Assembly: GCA_905373185.1 (NCBI GenBank)
Contig: CAJPSE010000022.1
Span: 1-13,288 of the forward strand
Direction: 5' to 3'
DNA length: 13,288 nucleotides
Source of the DNA: an uncultured Fretibacterium sp.
GTDB lineage: Bacteria > Synergistota > Synergistia > Synergistales > Aminobacteriaceae
Within the stretch, counting starts at the first letter, position 1. Each line of letters opens with the position of its first letter. Shown here piece by piece: positions 1-6,904 of the stretch. Below the pieces are notes generated by a model. It saw nothing but the letters and a program-made list of their open reading frames with translations. It had not been told where the DNA came from and made no database searches. A program made the translations under genes and the position numbers.

Positions 1-1
1 G

Positions 2-367
2 GAGAAGGGCGACTGGCCGGCGATCCTGAAGAAAGTCGAGGAGGCGGTCGACAAGGCCGGGGGCAAGGGGCGCATGGGGACCTGGGCGTTTTCCTACGGC
101 TACACCACCACCGCGGCACTGGCCGAGTTCGGCAAGAGGGTCGTGGAGGAGAAGGCCAAGGTGGACAGCCTGAAGGATCTCGTCGCCTGCTACAACGAAT
201 TCACGCCCGGGGCCAAGTGGAGCGCCAACTATTACACGGATGCGGGGACCGATGTCCGCAGCAGGAAGATGGTCATGGTGCGCCAGGATACCTATGTTTT
301 GGGCAAGGGGTACCTGGGCGTGGCGGACGTCGAGGTGCCGGAGAAGTACTTCAAGATCACCCGATAA
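2..367 (+). CDS. C-terminal part of a probable ABC solute-binding protein (DUF3798-like), 5' end outside window
   Basis: An open frame enters from the left edge and ends at TAA 365-367, leaving about 121 C-terminal residues. It reads EKGDWPAILK near the edge, passes through GTWAFSYGYTTTAALAEFGK, and ends VPEKYFKITR. I read it as the extracytoplasmic solute-binding component of the importer encoded just downstream. The grounds are its position ahead of the ATPase and two permease genes, and a resemblance, from memory, to the C-termini of DUF3798 proteins found with such transporters in Synergistota and spirochaetes. The signal peptide and the first lobe are not visible, so lipoprotein anchoring cannot be judged. 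No ligand can be inferred. Two hairpins follow the stop codon, which suggests this cistron is expressed more strongly than the membrane and ATPase genes. The protein boundary and frame are certain; the family assignment is moderate. Confidence 0.6.
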   Translation, partial: EKGDWPAILKKVEEAVDKAGGKGRMGTWAFSYGYTTTAALAEFGKRVVEEKAKVDSLKDLVACYNEFTPGAKWSANYYTDAGTDVRSRKMVMVRQDTYVLGKGYLGVADVEVPEKYFKITR

Positions 368-394
368 GGTGCGGTCGTCTTCGCCTTGAGGTCT

Positions 395-427
395 GCGCCC
401 CGAAGGACGGGGCGTCGTCGGTTTTTT
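395..427 (+). terminator. Hairpin with T-run after the solute-binding gene
   Basis: CGCCCCG (396-402) pairs with CGGGGCG (408-414) around a five-base loop, making a 7-bp GC-rich stem. A run of six T (422-427) follows, but only after seven intervening bases, so it is an imperfect intrinsic terminator. It may act as a partial terminator or as a block that protects the 3' end of the upstream message. Confidence 0.45.
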
Positions 428-434
428 GTGTCTC

Positions 435-475
435 GGGGGGAGTGCCCATCCAGGCACTTTCCCCCTTTATATTTT
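435..475 (+). terminator. Strong bulged hairpin between solute-binding gene and ATPase gene
   Basis: GGGGGAGTGCC (436-446) pairs with GGCACT (453-458) and CCCCC (461-465), with a two-T bulge at 459-460 and a six-base loop. TTTATATTTT follows directly (466-475). This is the best terminator-like structure in the operon. Because the transporter genes continue in the same direction 38 bases later, it probably works as an attenuator or RNA stabiliser, making the solute-binding protein more abundant than its partners. That role is inferred. Confidence 0.6.
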
Positions 476-498
476 GCGTAAATATATTCTGCGTAAAT
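475..498 (+). repeat. Two direct copies of TGCGTAAAT with 15-base period
   Basis: TGCGTAAAT occurs at 475-483 and again at 490-498, immediately upstream of the ATPase ribosome binding site. The same 9-mer occurs inverted at 4814-4822, in the other large intergenic gap at the far end of this operon. It could be an operator half-site or a remnant of an intergenic repeat. No function can be assigned from sequence alone. Confidence 0.55.
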
Positions 499-499
499 C

Positions 500-508
500 A
501 GAGGTGAT
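500..508 (+). promoter_or_regulatory. Extended Shine-Dalgarno AGAGGTGAT that favours a TTG start
   Basis: AGAGGTGAT is a nine-base complement to the 16S rRNA tail. The ATG at 507 lies inside it and so has no usable spacer. The in-frame TTG at 513 sits four bases after its end, eight to nine from the GG core, which is normal spacing. This decides the ATPase start in favour of TTG 513. Confidence 0.6.
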
Positions 509-512
509 GGCG

Positions 513-2087
513 TTGTCCGATACTCCCCTGTTGAGGCTGGAGAGGATAGGGAAGGAATATTACGGGAACAGGGTGCTCTCGAACGTCAACTTCTCCCTGA
601 TGCCGGGCGAGATCCTGGGCCTGGTGGGGGAGAACGGCGCGGGTAAGTCTACGCTCATGAACATCCTTTTTGGAATGCCCGTAATTGCGAATACGGGCGG
701 CTATGAGGGGACGATCAGCATGGACGGGGTGCCCGTCCGGTTCTCCTCTCCGTTTCAGGCGCTCGAGGCCGGCATCGGCATGGTGCATCAGGAGTTTTCC
801 CTCATCCCCGGCTTTACGGCGGCGGAAAATATTCTGCTCAACCGCGAGGTGCTCAACAAGTCCCTGCTGGAGCACATCTTCAGCGACCGCATGTCCACCT
901 TGAACCGGAGTGCGATGCGGGAACGGGCCGGCAGGGCCATCCGGACCCTGGGGGTGGAGATCGGGGTGGACACGGTTGTTGCGGAGATGCCGGTGGGATA
1001 CAAGCAGTTTATCGAGATAGCCCGGGAGATCGATCGCAAACAGACCCGCCTTCTCTTCCTGGACGAGCCCACGGCCGTCCTGACGGAGACCGAGGCTCAG
1101 ATCCTCCTTGCGGCGCTGAAGAAACTGGCCGAGGACGGTATCGGGATTATCTTCATCTCGCACCGCCTGCACGAGGTCAAGGAGCTGTGCGACCGCATCG
1201 TCGTCCTCAGGGACGGGGAGGTGATCCGTGAGGCAGACGCCGGGAGCGCCTCGGTCCGGGATATCGCCTCCTGGATGGTGGGGCGCCATGTGGAGGAACA
1301 CGGAGGGGGAAGGCGTGAACGGATCCAATCGGATTCCGTTGCTTTGGCCGTGGAACACCTCTGGGTCGATATGCCGGGGGAGACCGTCCGCGACGTCTCC
1401 TTCGAGGTGCGCAAGGGCGAGATCTTCGGCATCGGCGGCCTGGCCGGGCACGGCAAGCTGGGGATCCCCAACGGAGTCATGGGGCTCTACCCCTCGGGCG
1501 GGGACGTCAGGCTTTTTGGGAAGCCCATCCCGCTGAACACGCCCCGAAAGGCCCTGGACAGCCGCATGGCCTTCGTCTCGGAGGACCGCCGCGGTGTGGG
1601 CCTGCTCCTGGACGAGCGCATCGATTGGAACATCACCTTCACCGCCATGCAGGTGCAGAATCGCTTTTTGAAGAAGATTCCGCTGCTGGGAATTCGGCTT
1701 CGGGACGACCGGGCCATCAGCCGGGAGGCCGAGCAGTATATCGAGGCCCTGGAGATCAAGTGCACGGGCCCGGGGCAGAGGGCCGCGGAGCTCTCCGGGG
1801 GAAATCAGCAGAAGGTCTGTCTGGCCAAGGCCTTCGCGCTCCAACCCGAGGTCCTGCTCGTGTGCGAGCCCACGCGGGGCATCGACATCGGGGCCAAGGC
1901 CCTGGTGCTCGACACTTTGAGGCGGCACAACGAGGAACACGGAACGACGATCATTGTCACCTCCTCGGAGCTCGAGGAGCTGCGCTCCATCTGTGACCGC
2001 ATCGCCATCGTGGGCGAAGGGCGCATCGCGGGCGTGCTGCCCGCCGCAAGTCCGGCCGAGGAGTTCGGCCTCCTGATGATGGGGTAG
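513..2087 (+). CDS. ABC importer ATPase with two fused nucleotide-binding domains (sugar/nucleoside type)
   Basis: Cytoplasmic ATPase that would power the importer formed with the two permeases that follow. With TTG 513 as start it is 524 aa, close to the RbsA/MglA/YufO length of about 500. The first domain has Walker A GENGAGKST (39-47), a Q-loop glutamine (93), a weak signature PVGYKQ (160-165), Walker B LFLDEP (181-186) and the H-loop histidine of ISHR (217). The second domain has an altered Walker A, GLAGHGKLG (309-317), a good signature LSGGNQQK (427-434) and Walker B LLVCEPTRGID (448-458). In that last motif the residue before the catalytic Glu is Cys rather than Asp. One composite ATP site should therefore be canonical and the other degenerate, as is usual in this subfamily. 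ATG 507 is the alternative start (526 aa). The gap to the first permease is 18 bases. Substrate unknown. Confidence 0.9.
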   Translation: MSDTPLLRLERIGKEYYGNRVLSNVNFSLMPGEILGLVGENGAGKSTLMNILFGMPVIANTGGYEGTISMDGVPVRFSSPFQALEAGIGMVHQEFSLIPGFTAAENILLNREVLNKSLLEHIFSDRMSTLNRSAMRERAGRAIRTLGVEIGVDTVVAEMPVGYKQFIEIAREIDRKQTRLLFLDEPTAVLTETEAQILLAALKKLAEDGIGIIFISHRLHEVKELCDRIVVLRDGEVIREADAGSASVRDIASWMVGRHVEEHGGGRRERIQSDSVALAVEHLWVDMPGETVRDVSFEVRKGEIFGIGGLAGHGKLGIPNGVMGLYPSGGDVRLFGKPIPLNTPRKALDSRMAFVSEDRRGVGLLLDERIDWNITFTAMQVQNRFLKKIPLLGIRLRDDRAISREAEQYIEALEIKCTGPGQRAAELSGGNQQKVCLAKAFALQPEVLLVCEPTRGIDIGAKALVLDTLRRHNEEHGTTIIVTSSELEELRSICDRIAIVGEGRIAGVLPAASPAEEFGLLMMG

Positions 2088-2105
2088 GAGTGGAGGGAGA
2101 TATCC

Positions 2106-3140
2106 ATGATCGGAAATTTTATCGATAAGGCCGGCTGGCCGAGGATCATCATCGGGCTTTTCCTTTTGGGGCTCTTCGTCGCGGCCCCGTTCGTCGGTGT
2201 GCGGATAGACACGTCGCTGTCCGACACGCTGGTGCGCTTCGGCATGAACGGCGTGATGGTCCTCGCCATGATCCCGATGGTGCAGTCCGGATGTGGCCTG
2301 AACTTCGGTCTTCCTCTGGGCATCATCGCCGGGCTCCTGGGGGCCACCCTGTCCATTGAGCTCGATATCCGCGGTTCCCTGGGCTTCCTGTCCGCGATGC
2401 TGCTCTCCATGCCCATCGCGGCGGTGCTGGGCTTCTTCTACGGCAAGCTGTTGAACCGCGTCAAGGGGGACGAGATGATGATCGCCACCTACGTCGGCTT
2501 CTCGTCCGTGGCCTTCATGTGCATCGCCTGGCTGCTGCTGCCCTACAAGAATCCCACGATGATCTGGGGGTACGGAGGGGCGGGGCTGCGCACCACCATC
2601 AGCGTCGGCGACTATTGGATACACGTCCTGAGCGACCTCCTCTCCTTCCGGGTGGGGCACCTCTTCGTCCCGACGGGGATGTTCCTCTTCTTCGGCCTGA
2701 TGAGCTTCCTGGTGTGGCTCTTCATGAAGAGCAAGACGGGGACGGCCATGACGGCCGTGGGGTCCAACCCCGAGTTCGCCCGTGCCTCGGGCGTGAACGT
2801 GGACCGCATGAGGACCGTCTCGGTCGTCCTCTCCACGATGCTGGGGGCATTTGGCATCCTGGTCTACGAACAGAGCTTCGGTTTCATTCAGCTGTACATG
2901 GGTCCCTTCTACATGGCGCTTCCCGCTGTAGCGGCCGTCCTGCTGGGCGGGGCCTCGGTCAATAAGGCCTCGATCCTCAACGTCGTAGTCGGGACCTTCC
3001 TCTTCCAGGGCATCCTAACCATGACTCCCTCCGTCATCAACAGCGTGCTGCAGACGGACATGTCGGAGGTCATCCGCATCATCGTGAGCAACGGGATGAT
3101 CCTCTACGCCCTGACGAGAAAGGTGAGGGTGAGACGATGA
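2106..3140 (+). CDS. ABC transporter permease 1 (BPD_transp_2 / branched-chain-sugar type)
   Basis: Inner-membrane permease of 344 aa, one half of the translocation channel. It has many hydrophobic segments, for example residues 13-31, 46-65, 68-85, 92-112, 188-207 and 238-254. Family hallmarks are the GCGLNFGLPLG segment near residue 62, matching the conserved GxNxxxG region of RbsC-type permeases. A cytoplasmic coupling loop at about 212-236 contains AVGSNPEFARASGV. A late LLGGASVNKASI stretch lies at 279-290. ATG 2106 is preceded by GGAGGGAGA (2092-2100) at good spacing. The last codons overlap the next start by four bases (ATGA at 3137-3140), so the two permeases are translationally coupled, as expected for a heterodimer. 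The assignment to the family is firm; the cargo is not determined. Confidence 0.88.
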   Translation: MIGNFIDKAGWPRIIIGLFLLGLFVAAPFVGVRIDTSLSDTLVRFGMNGVMVLAMIPMVQSGCGLNFGLPLGIIAGLLGATLSIELDIRGSLGFLSAMLLSMPIAAVLGFFYGKLLNRVKGDEMMIATYVGFSSVAFMCIAWLLLPYKNPTMIWGYGGAGLRTTISVGDYWIHVLSDLLSFRVGHLFVPTGMFLFFGLMSFLVWLFMKSKTGTAMTAVGSNPEFARASGVNVDRMRTVSVVLSTMLGAFGILVYEQSFGFIQLYMGPFYMALPAVAAVLLGGASVNKASILNVVVGTFLFQGILTMTPSVINSVLQTDMSEVIRIIVSNGMILYALTRKVRVRR

Positions 3141-4270
3141 GCGGTTTTGTGCGCAACATCCTGAGGTGGGTGGCCAACAACGCGGTCCCCATCATCTTTA
3201 TCTCGATATCGGCCGCGGCCATCCCCCTATCCGGCTTCTCGGCGGGGCACCTGATCCAGGAGCTGCTGATCCGCATAGGCCGCAATTCCTTCCTGATCCT
3301 CTCCCTCCTGATCCCCATCATGGCGGGCATGGGGCTGAACTTCGGTATGGTGCTCGGAGCCATGGCGGGCCAGATCGGGCTGATCCTCGTCCTGGACTGG
3401 GCTATTGTGGGCATCCCCGGCGTCGTGCTGTCCATGATGATCGGGACGCCCATCGCCGTGCTGCTGGGCCTGCTCTGCGGGCACGTCCTGAACCGCGCCA
3501 AGGGACAGGAGATGGTGACCTCCTACATCCTGGGCTTCTTCATCAACGGCCTTTATCAGCTCTTCGTCCTCTACTTCATGGGCTGGGTCATCCCGATCGG
3601 CAACCCGACGCTGGTGCTCTCCCGCGGTTACGGCATCCGAAACGCCGTGAGCCTGCTGGGGATCCGAGGCGTGCTGGACAACCTGATTCCGTTCTCCTTC
3701 CAGCTGCCGTTCTTCTCCGGGACGGTCAAGGTGCCCGTGGCGACCCTCCTGCTCATCGCGGCCTTCTGCGTCTTCATCGTCTGGTTCCGCAGGACCAAGC
3801 TGGGGCAGGACATGCGCGCCATCGGGCAGGACATGGCCGTCGCCGACTCCGCGGGGATAGCGGTCAACCGCACCCGCGTCATCGCCATCGTCATCTCCAC
3901 GGTGCTGGCCTGTTACGGACAGATAATCTTTTTGCAGAACATGGGGACCCTGAACACCTACAACAGCCACGACCAGGCCGGCATGTTCTCGATCGCGGCG
4001 CTCCTCATCGGAGGCGCCAGCGTCTCACGTGCAAGCATCGCCAACGTCTTCGTCGGGGTGGTGCTCTTTCACCTGATGTTCATCGTCGCCCCCATGGCGG
4101 GCAAGAACCTCATGGGCCAGGCACAGATAGGGGAGTACTTCCGCGTGTTCGTCTCCTACGGCATCATCGCCATTGCTCTGGTACTGCACGCCTGGAAACG
4201 CAACCGGGATCGGGCCGAGGCCCGGCGGGGTCTGCGCGGTCCCGCGGCGGCTGGAAAGGAGGGAGCGTGA
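3137..4270 (+). CDS. ABC transporter permease 2 (BPD_transp_2 type)
   Basis: Second inner-membrane permease, 377 aa, the likely heterodimer partner of the preceding gene and built on the same plan. MAGMGLNFGMVLG (62-74) corresponds to GCGLNFGLPLG in permease 1. The coupling loop with AIGQDMAVADSAGIAVNR lies at 228-245, and LLIGGASVSRAS at 279-290. Hydrophobic stretches include 15-31, 51-70, 90-114, 128-152, 200-217, 247-264 and 342-361. The C-terminus ends in a short positively charged and Ala/Gly-rich tail (about 362-377) absent from permease 1. The start overlaps the upstream stop (ATGA), and the TGA stop at 4268-4270 overlaps the next ATG by one base, so translation is chained through the operon. 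Confidence 0.88.
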   Translation: MSGFVRNILRWVANNAVPIIFISISAAAIPLSGFSAGHLIQELLIRIGRNSFLILSLLIPIMAGMGLNFGMVLGAMAGQIGLILVLDWAIVGIPGVVLSMMIGTPIAVLLGLLCGHVLNRAKGQEMVTSYILGFFINGLYQLFVLYFMGWVIPIGNPTLVLSRGYGIRNAVSLLGIRGVLDNLIPFSFQLPFFSGTVKVPVATLLLIAAFCVFIVWFRRTKLGQDMRAIGQDMAVADSAGIAVNRTRVIAIVISTVLACYGQIIFLQNMGTLNTYNSHDQAGMFSIAALLIGGASVSRASIANVFVGVVLFHLMFIVAPMAGKNLMGQAQIGEYFRVFVSYGIIAIALVLHAWKRNRDRAEARRGLRGPAAAGKEGA

Positions 4271-4734
4271 TGCGCGTCCTGCAGCGGACGATCGTCCTTG
4301 CGGCCCTGCTGGCCCTGGGGGTGGCACTCTTCTACGTGGGAAGGGAGCATCAGATCTTTCTGGACAACAAGACGATCGAGGCGGACGGAAAGACCTTCAG
4401 GGCGATGGAGCAGGTCAACGTCAGCGTGAACGGAGGCGACCCCGTGGAGCTCCTCGCCCGGGACCGGGACGTCGTCAAGGCGGTGGGGCCCTCGTTCTCC
4501 CTCAGGGTGGAGGTGCTGGATTCCATGGGAGGCAACGTGGAGCGGACGATCGAGCTGAGGTTGACGCCCGGCTTCGGCAAGGACATGATGCTCAGCCTTC
4601 CCCTGCTTGCCGCGGGGCGGGAGGACTTCCTCCTGCCGCCCCCCGAGGTGCAGGCCTCCGCTCAGTCCGAGCCCGCGGCGCCCGGCGCCGATGCCGCGGT
4701 GAACGGTGGGACGGAGCTGGCGGGGAACCCCTGA
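4270..4734 (+). CDS. Small membrane-anchored accessory protein of the ABC operon (DUF6672-like)
   Basis: Protein of 154 aa with no assignable reaction. Residues 5-23 form one hydrophobic segment (TIVLAALLALGVALFYVGR), an uncleaved anchor or signal peptide. A mostly polar body of about 90 residues follows, with motifs REHQIFLDNKTIEADGK (25-41) and ELLARDRD (60-67). After about residue 122 the tail is rich in Pro, Ala, Gly and Glu and looks disordered. If the N-terminus is in, the body lies in the periplasm, where it could contact the permeases or the binding protein; that is inference. From memory, small proteins of this kind (DUF6672) end comparable transporter operons. ATG 4270 is used because GGAAAGGAGG (4253-4262) is well spaced; GTG 4267 is possible. 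It overlaps the permease stop by one base, which strongly suggests a shared function. Confidence 0.65.
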   Translation: MRVLQRTIVLAALLALGVALFYVGREHQIFLDNKTIEADGKTFRAMEQVNVSVNGGDPVELLARDRDVVKAVGPSFSLRVEVLDSMGGNVERTIELRLTPGFGKDMMLSLPLLAAGREDFLLPPPEVQASAQSEPAAPGADAAVNGGTELAGNP

Positions 4735-4788
4735 GCACGAAAGCACCTGGAGTATCGTCATTTCCCACGGTCCATAATCGTGGAGATG

Positions 4789-4797
4789 TGCTATGCT
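4789..4797 (+). promoter_or_regulatory. Candidate extended -10 promoter element TGCTATGCT
   Basis: TG-N-TATGCT matches the extended -10 form (TGnTATnnT). No good -35 hexamer lies 16-18 bases upstream. The surrounding 12-mer TGTGCTATGCTC (4787-4798) recurs with one change at 7534-7545 ahead of the rpiB-upp gene, which makes a shared promoter element plausible. Transcription would start near 4804, about 100 bases before mmdA. Confidence 0.35.
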
Positions 4798-4808
4798 CTG
4801 GCGCGTGT

Positions 4809-4836
4809 ACGAAATTTACGCAGTCTTTCGTTTTTT
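4809..4836 (+). terminator. Weak hairpin with T-run in the leader before mmdA
   Basis: ACGAAA (4809-4814) can pair with TTTCGT (4826-4831) across an 11-base loop, and TTTTT follows (4832-4836). The stem is short and AT-rich. It may terminate readthrough from the ABC operon or attenuate the mmdA transcript, but it is only a weak candidate. Confidence 0.3.
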
Positions 4837-4870
4837 GAAGTATGAAATTCGAATGCCCGCGACGATCTTC

Positions 4871-4888
4871 GTGGACTTAGTGGACTTA
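4871..4888 (+). repeat. Tandem 9-base repeat GTGGACTTA x2
   Basis: Two perfect head-to-tail copies lie six bases before the AAGGAGG ribosome binding site of mmdA. A repressor or activator bound here would overlap the start of translation, but the repeat could equally be a small slippage duplication. Confidence 0.5.
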
Positions 4889-4904
4889 TCTGTTAAGGAG
4901 GAAC

Positions 4905-6473
4905 GTGTCGGATATGGGATTCCGAACCATCGAGGAGCTTTGTGAGGAGCTCAATGAGAAACGCGTATCCGCTCTCGCCGGCGGCGGGGAGAAGGCCATC
5001 GCCAAGCAGAGGGCCAAGGGAAAGGGGACGGCCCGGGAGAGGATCGGTCGGCTCCTGGATCCGGGGTCCTTCGTGGAGATAGACGAGTATGTGACGCACC
5101 GCTGCGTCAACTTCGGCCTGGACAAGAACAAACCCCTGGGAGACGGAGTCGTCACCGGCTGGGGAACCATCGACGGCCGAAAGGTCTTCGTCTTCAGTCA
5201 GGACTTCACCGTCCTGGGGGGGTCGCTCGGCGAGAAGCATGCCGACAAGATCTGCAAGGTGATGGACCTGGCGATGGAGATGGGCTGCCCGGTCATCGGC
5301 CTCAACGATTCCGGCGGCGCCCGTATCCAGGAGGCCATCGACGCCCTGAACGGCTACGGCAAGATCTTTTACCGCAACACCCTCGCCAGCGGGGTGATCC
5401 CCCAGTTCTCCGTCATCATGGGGCCCACGGCGGGCGGTGCGGTCTACAGTCCCGCCCTCACGGACTTCATCTTCATGGTGGACAAGACGGGCGTCATGCA
5501 CATCACGGGCCCTGCCGTCATCAAGGCCGTTACCGGCGAGGAGGTGACGAGCGAGGAGCTGGGCGGCGCGGTCACGCACAACACGAAGAGCGGCAACGCC
5601 CATTTCATGGCCGCCTCGGAGGAGGAGTGCTTCGCGCAGATTTGCAAGGTGCTCTCCTACCTGCCCCTGAACAACCTGGAGGATGCGCCCTTCAGGGAGA
5701 CGTCGGACAGCGTGGAGCGTGCCGACCCGGAGCTGCGCGGCGTGGTTCCGACGAACCCCAACAAGGGGTACGACGTGAGGGACGTGCTTTCGCGCGTTCT
5801 GGACGACGGGGAGTTCACCGAGGTCCAGGCGGGCTGGGCCCAGAACATCCTGACGGGCTACGGCCGCATCGGAGGACGGGCCATCGGGATCATCGCCAAT
5901 CAGGCCAAGGTCATGGCGGGCTGTCTCGACATCAATGCCTCGGACAAGGCCAGCCGCTTCATCCGCCACTGCGACGCCTTCAACCTGCCGATCGTGACCT
6001 TCGTGGACGTCCCCGGCTACCTGCCCGGCGTCACCCAGGAGCACAACGGCATCATCCGGCACGGGGCCAAGCTCCTCTACGCCTACAGCGAGGCCACGGT
6101 CCCCCTCGTCACCGTCATCCTTCGCAAGGCCTACGGGGGGGCCTACCTGGCCATGAGCAGCAAATCGCTGGGGGCCGACATGGTCCTGGCCTGGCCTCAG
6201 GCCGAGATCGCCGTCATGGGGGCCGAGGGCGCGGCGAACATCGTCTTCAAGAAGGAGATCGAGGCGTCCTCTGATCCTGCCTCGGCCCGCCTCGAGAAGA
6301 TAGAGGAGTACCGCAAGGCCTTCGCGACCCCCTACGTGGCGGCGGAGAGGGGCCTGGTGGATCGGGTCATCATGCCGGAGGAGACGCGCAGGGAGCTCTG
6401 GCTCGCCCTGAACGGCATGGAGAGCAAGCGGGTCGGACGCCCGAGCAAGAAGCACGGCGTCATCCCGCACTGA
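4905..6473 (+). CDS. mmdA: Methylmalonyl-CoA decarboxylase alpha subunit / acyl-CoA carboxyltransferase
   Basis: Carboxyltransferase of 522 aa that would move the carboxyl group of (S)-methylmalonyl-CoA, or a related acyl-CoA, onto the biotin carrier encoded downstream. It has the two crotonase-like halves of the PCC-beta/MmdA family. The first oxyanion region is DSGGAR (135-140) with GPTAGGAVYSPAL (173-185); the second is GYLPGVTQE (371-379) with AYGGAYLAM (409-417). The C-terminus, GRPSKKHGVIPH, is typical of MmdA. The length fits MmdA (about 510 aa) better than glutaconyl-CoA decarboxylase alpha (about 590 aa), but the exact acyl-CoA cannot be fixed by eye. AAGGAGG at 4895-4901 precedes GTG 4905 by three bases and ATG 4914 by twelve, so the start is uncertain by three codons. 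The OadG-like gene follows 11 bases after the stop, consistent with a decarboxylase complex. Confidence 0.92.
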   Translation: MSDMGFRTIEELCEELNEKRVSALAGGGEKAIAKQRAKGKGTARERIGRLLDPGSFVEIDEYVTHRCVNFGLDKNKPLGDGVVTGWGTIDGRKVFVFSQDFTVLGGSLGEKHADKICKVMDLAMEMGCPVIGLNDSGGARIQEAIDALNGYGKIFYRNTLASGVIPQFSVIMGPTAGGAVYSPALTDFIFMVDKTGVMHITGPAVIKAVTGEEVTSEELGGAVTHNTKSGNAHFMAASEEECFAQICKVLSYLPLNNLEDAPFRETSDSVERADPELRGVVPTNPNKGYDVRDVLSRVLDDGEFTEVQAGWAQNILTGYGRIGGRAIGIIANQAKVMAGCLDINASDKASRFIRHCDAFNLPIVTFVDVPGYLPGVTQEHNGIIRHGAKLLYAYSEATVPLVTVILRKAYGGAYLAMSSKSLGADMVLAWPQAEIAVMGAEGAANIVFKKEIEASSDPASARLEKIEEYRKAFATPYVAAERGLVDRVIMPEETRRELWLALNGMESKRVGRPSKKHGVIPH

Positions 6474-6484
6474 GGAGGAGAACC

Positions 6485-6904
6485 ATGAATCCCTCTACGG
6501 CCCCGGCTGCCTTCGAAGGGGTTTCCGGATCCATCACCGTCAGCATCACGGCCTTCACCATCGTCTTCGCCGTCCTTGCGGGGCTCACGGCGGTGATTTA
6601 CGCCATCAAAATCTTTGCCGGGGAGGGCGCCGGGCCGGCCGCCGCTTCCGCCTCCCCTGCGCCCCCCGAGGGCGACCCCGCTCCGTTGGCGCCCGTCGCC
6701 CCGGCGCCTCGAGCCGCCGGGGTCGACCGAAAGGTCGTCGCGGCCATTACGGCGGCTATTCTTGCTGCGACGGGAGGCCGGGGGCAGGTGCTCTCCGTCG
6801 TCCCGGAGGAGGGGGCGGAACGGCCCTCCCGCTGGACCCGTATCTGGAGGACCGCCGCCCTGATCGAAGGGGTCGGAAATCGTCTGAACCGTCCATGGAA
6901 GTGA
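6485..6904 (+). CDS. OadG-family membrane subunit of the biotin-dependent decarboxylase (gamma/delta type)
   Basis: Small protein of 139 aa. Residues 17-42 form one transmembrane helix (ITVSITAFTIVFAVLAGLTA and onward). An Ala/Pro-rich linker spans 48-78. A C-terminal cytoplasmic motif follows, VDRKVVAAITAAI (80-92), ending with a Trp/Arg-rich stretch (SRWTRIWR, 115-122). This layout is that of OadG and the MmdD-type delta subunits, which anchor the carboxyltransferase and help assemble the Na+-pumping complex at the membrane. ATG 6485 has GAGGAGGAG just upstream. Its place between the carboxyltransferase and biotin-carrier genes supports the assignment. It lies in the conserved mmdA-mmdD-mmdC order known from Veillonella. 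Confidence 0.8.
   Translation: MNPSTAPAAFEGVSGSITVSITAFTIVFAVLAGLTAVIYAIKIFAGEGAGPAAASASPAPPEGDPAPLAPVAPAPRAAGVDRKVVAAITAAILAATGGRGQVLSVVPEEGAERPSRWTRIWRTAALIEGVGNRLNRPWK

Larger units (their letters stand above)
4735..4904 (+). promoter_or_regulatory. AT-richer leader region upstream of the decarboxylase operon
   Basis: This 170-base gap has no gene. It is visibly less GC-rich than its surroundings and holds several small elements: CCACG/CGTGG inverted arms at 4765-4769 and 4779-4783, an extended -10-like site at 4789-4797, a weak hairpin with T-run at 4809-4836, the palindrome ATTCGAAT at 4847-4854, and tandem GTGGACTTA at 4871-4888. It most likely carries the promoter and control sites of the mmdA operon. 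Confidence 0.5.

Noticed and set aside
498..2660. Very long minus-strand open frame (720 codons) opposite the ATPase and first permease genes
   Set aside because: Its product is rich in His, Asp, Gly and Arg with no recognisable motif, while the + strand encodes clear ABC domains. High GC at third positions removes stops on the opposite strand.
3166..4269. A + strand frame through permease 2, joined to the small accessory protein
   Set aside because: The part before 4270 overlaps permease 2 and has an Arg/His/Pro-rich composition typical of an out-of-frame read. Only the part from ATG 4270 has a ribosome site and a membrane anchor.
4809..4836. Riboswitch in the mmdA leader
   Set aside because: Only one short AT-rich stem is visible and I recognise no conserved aptamer core.
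4893..6470. Minus-strand open frame of 525 codons opposite mmdA
   Set aside because: It mirrors mmdA almost end to end, has no family motif and no ribosome site; it is a GC-driven shadow.
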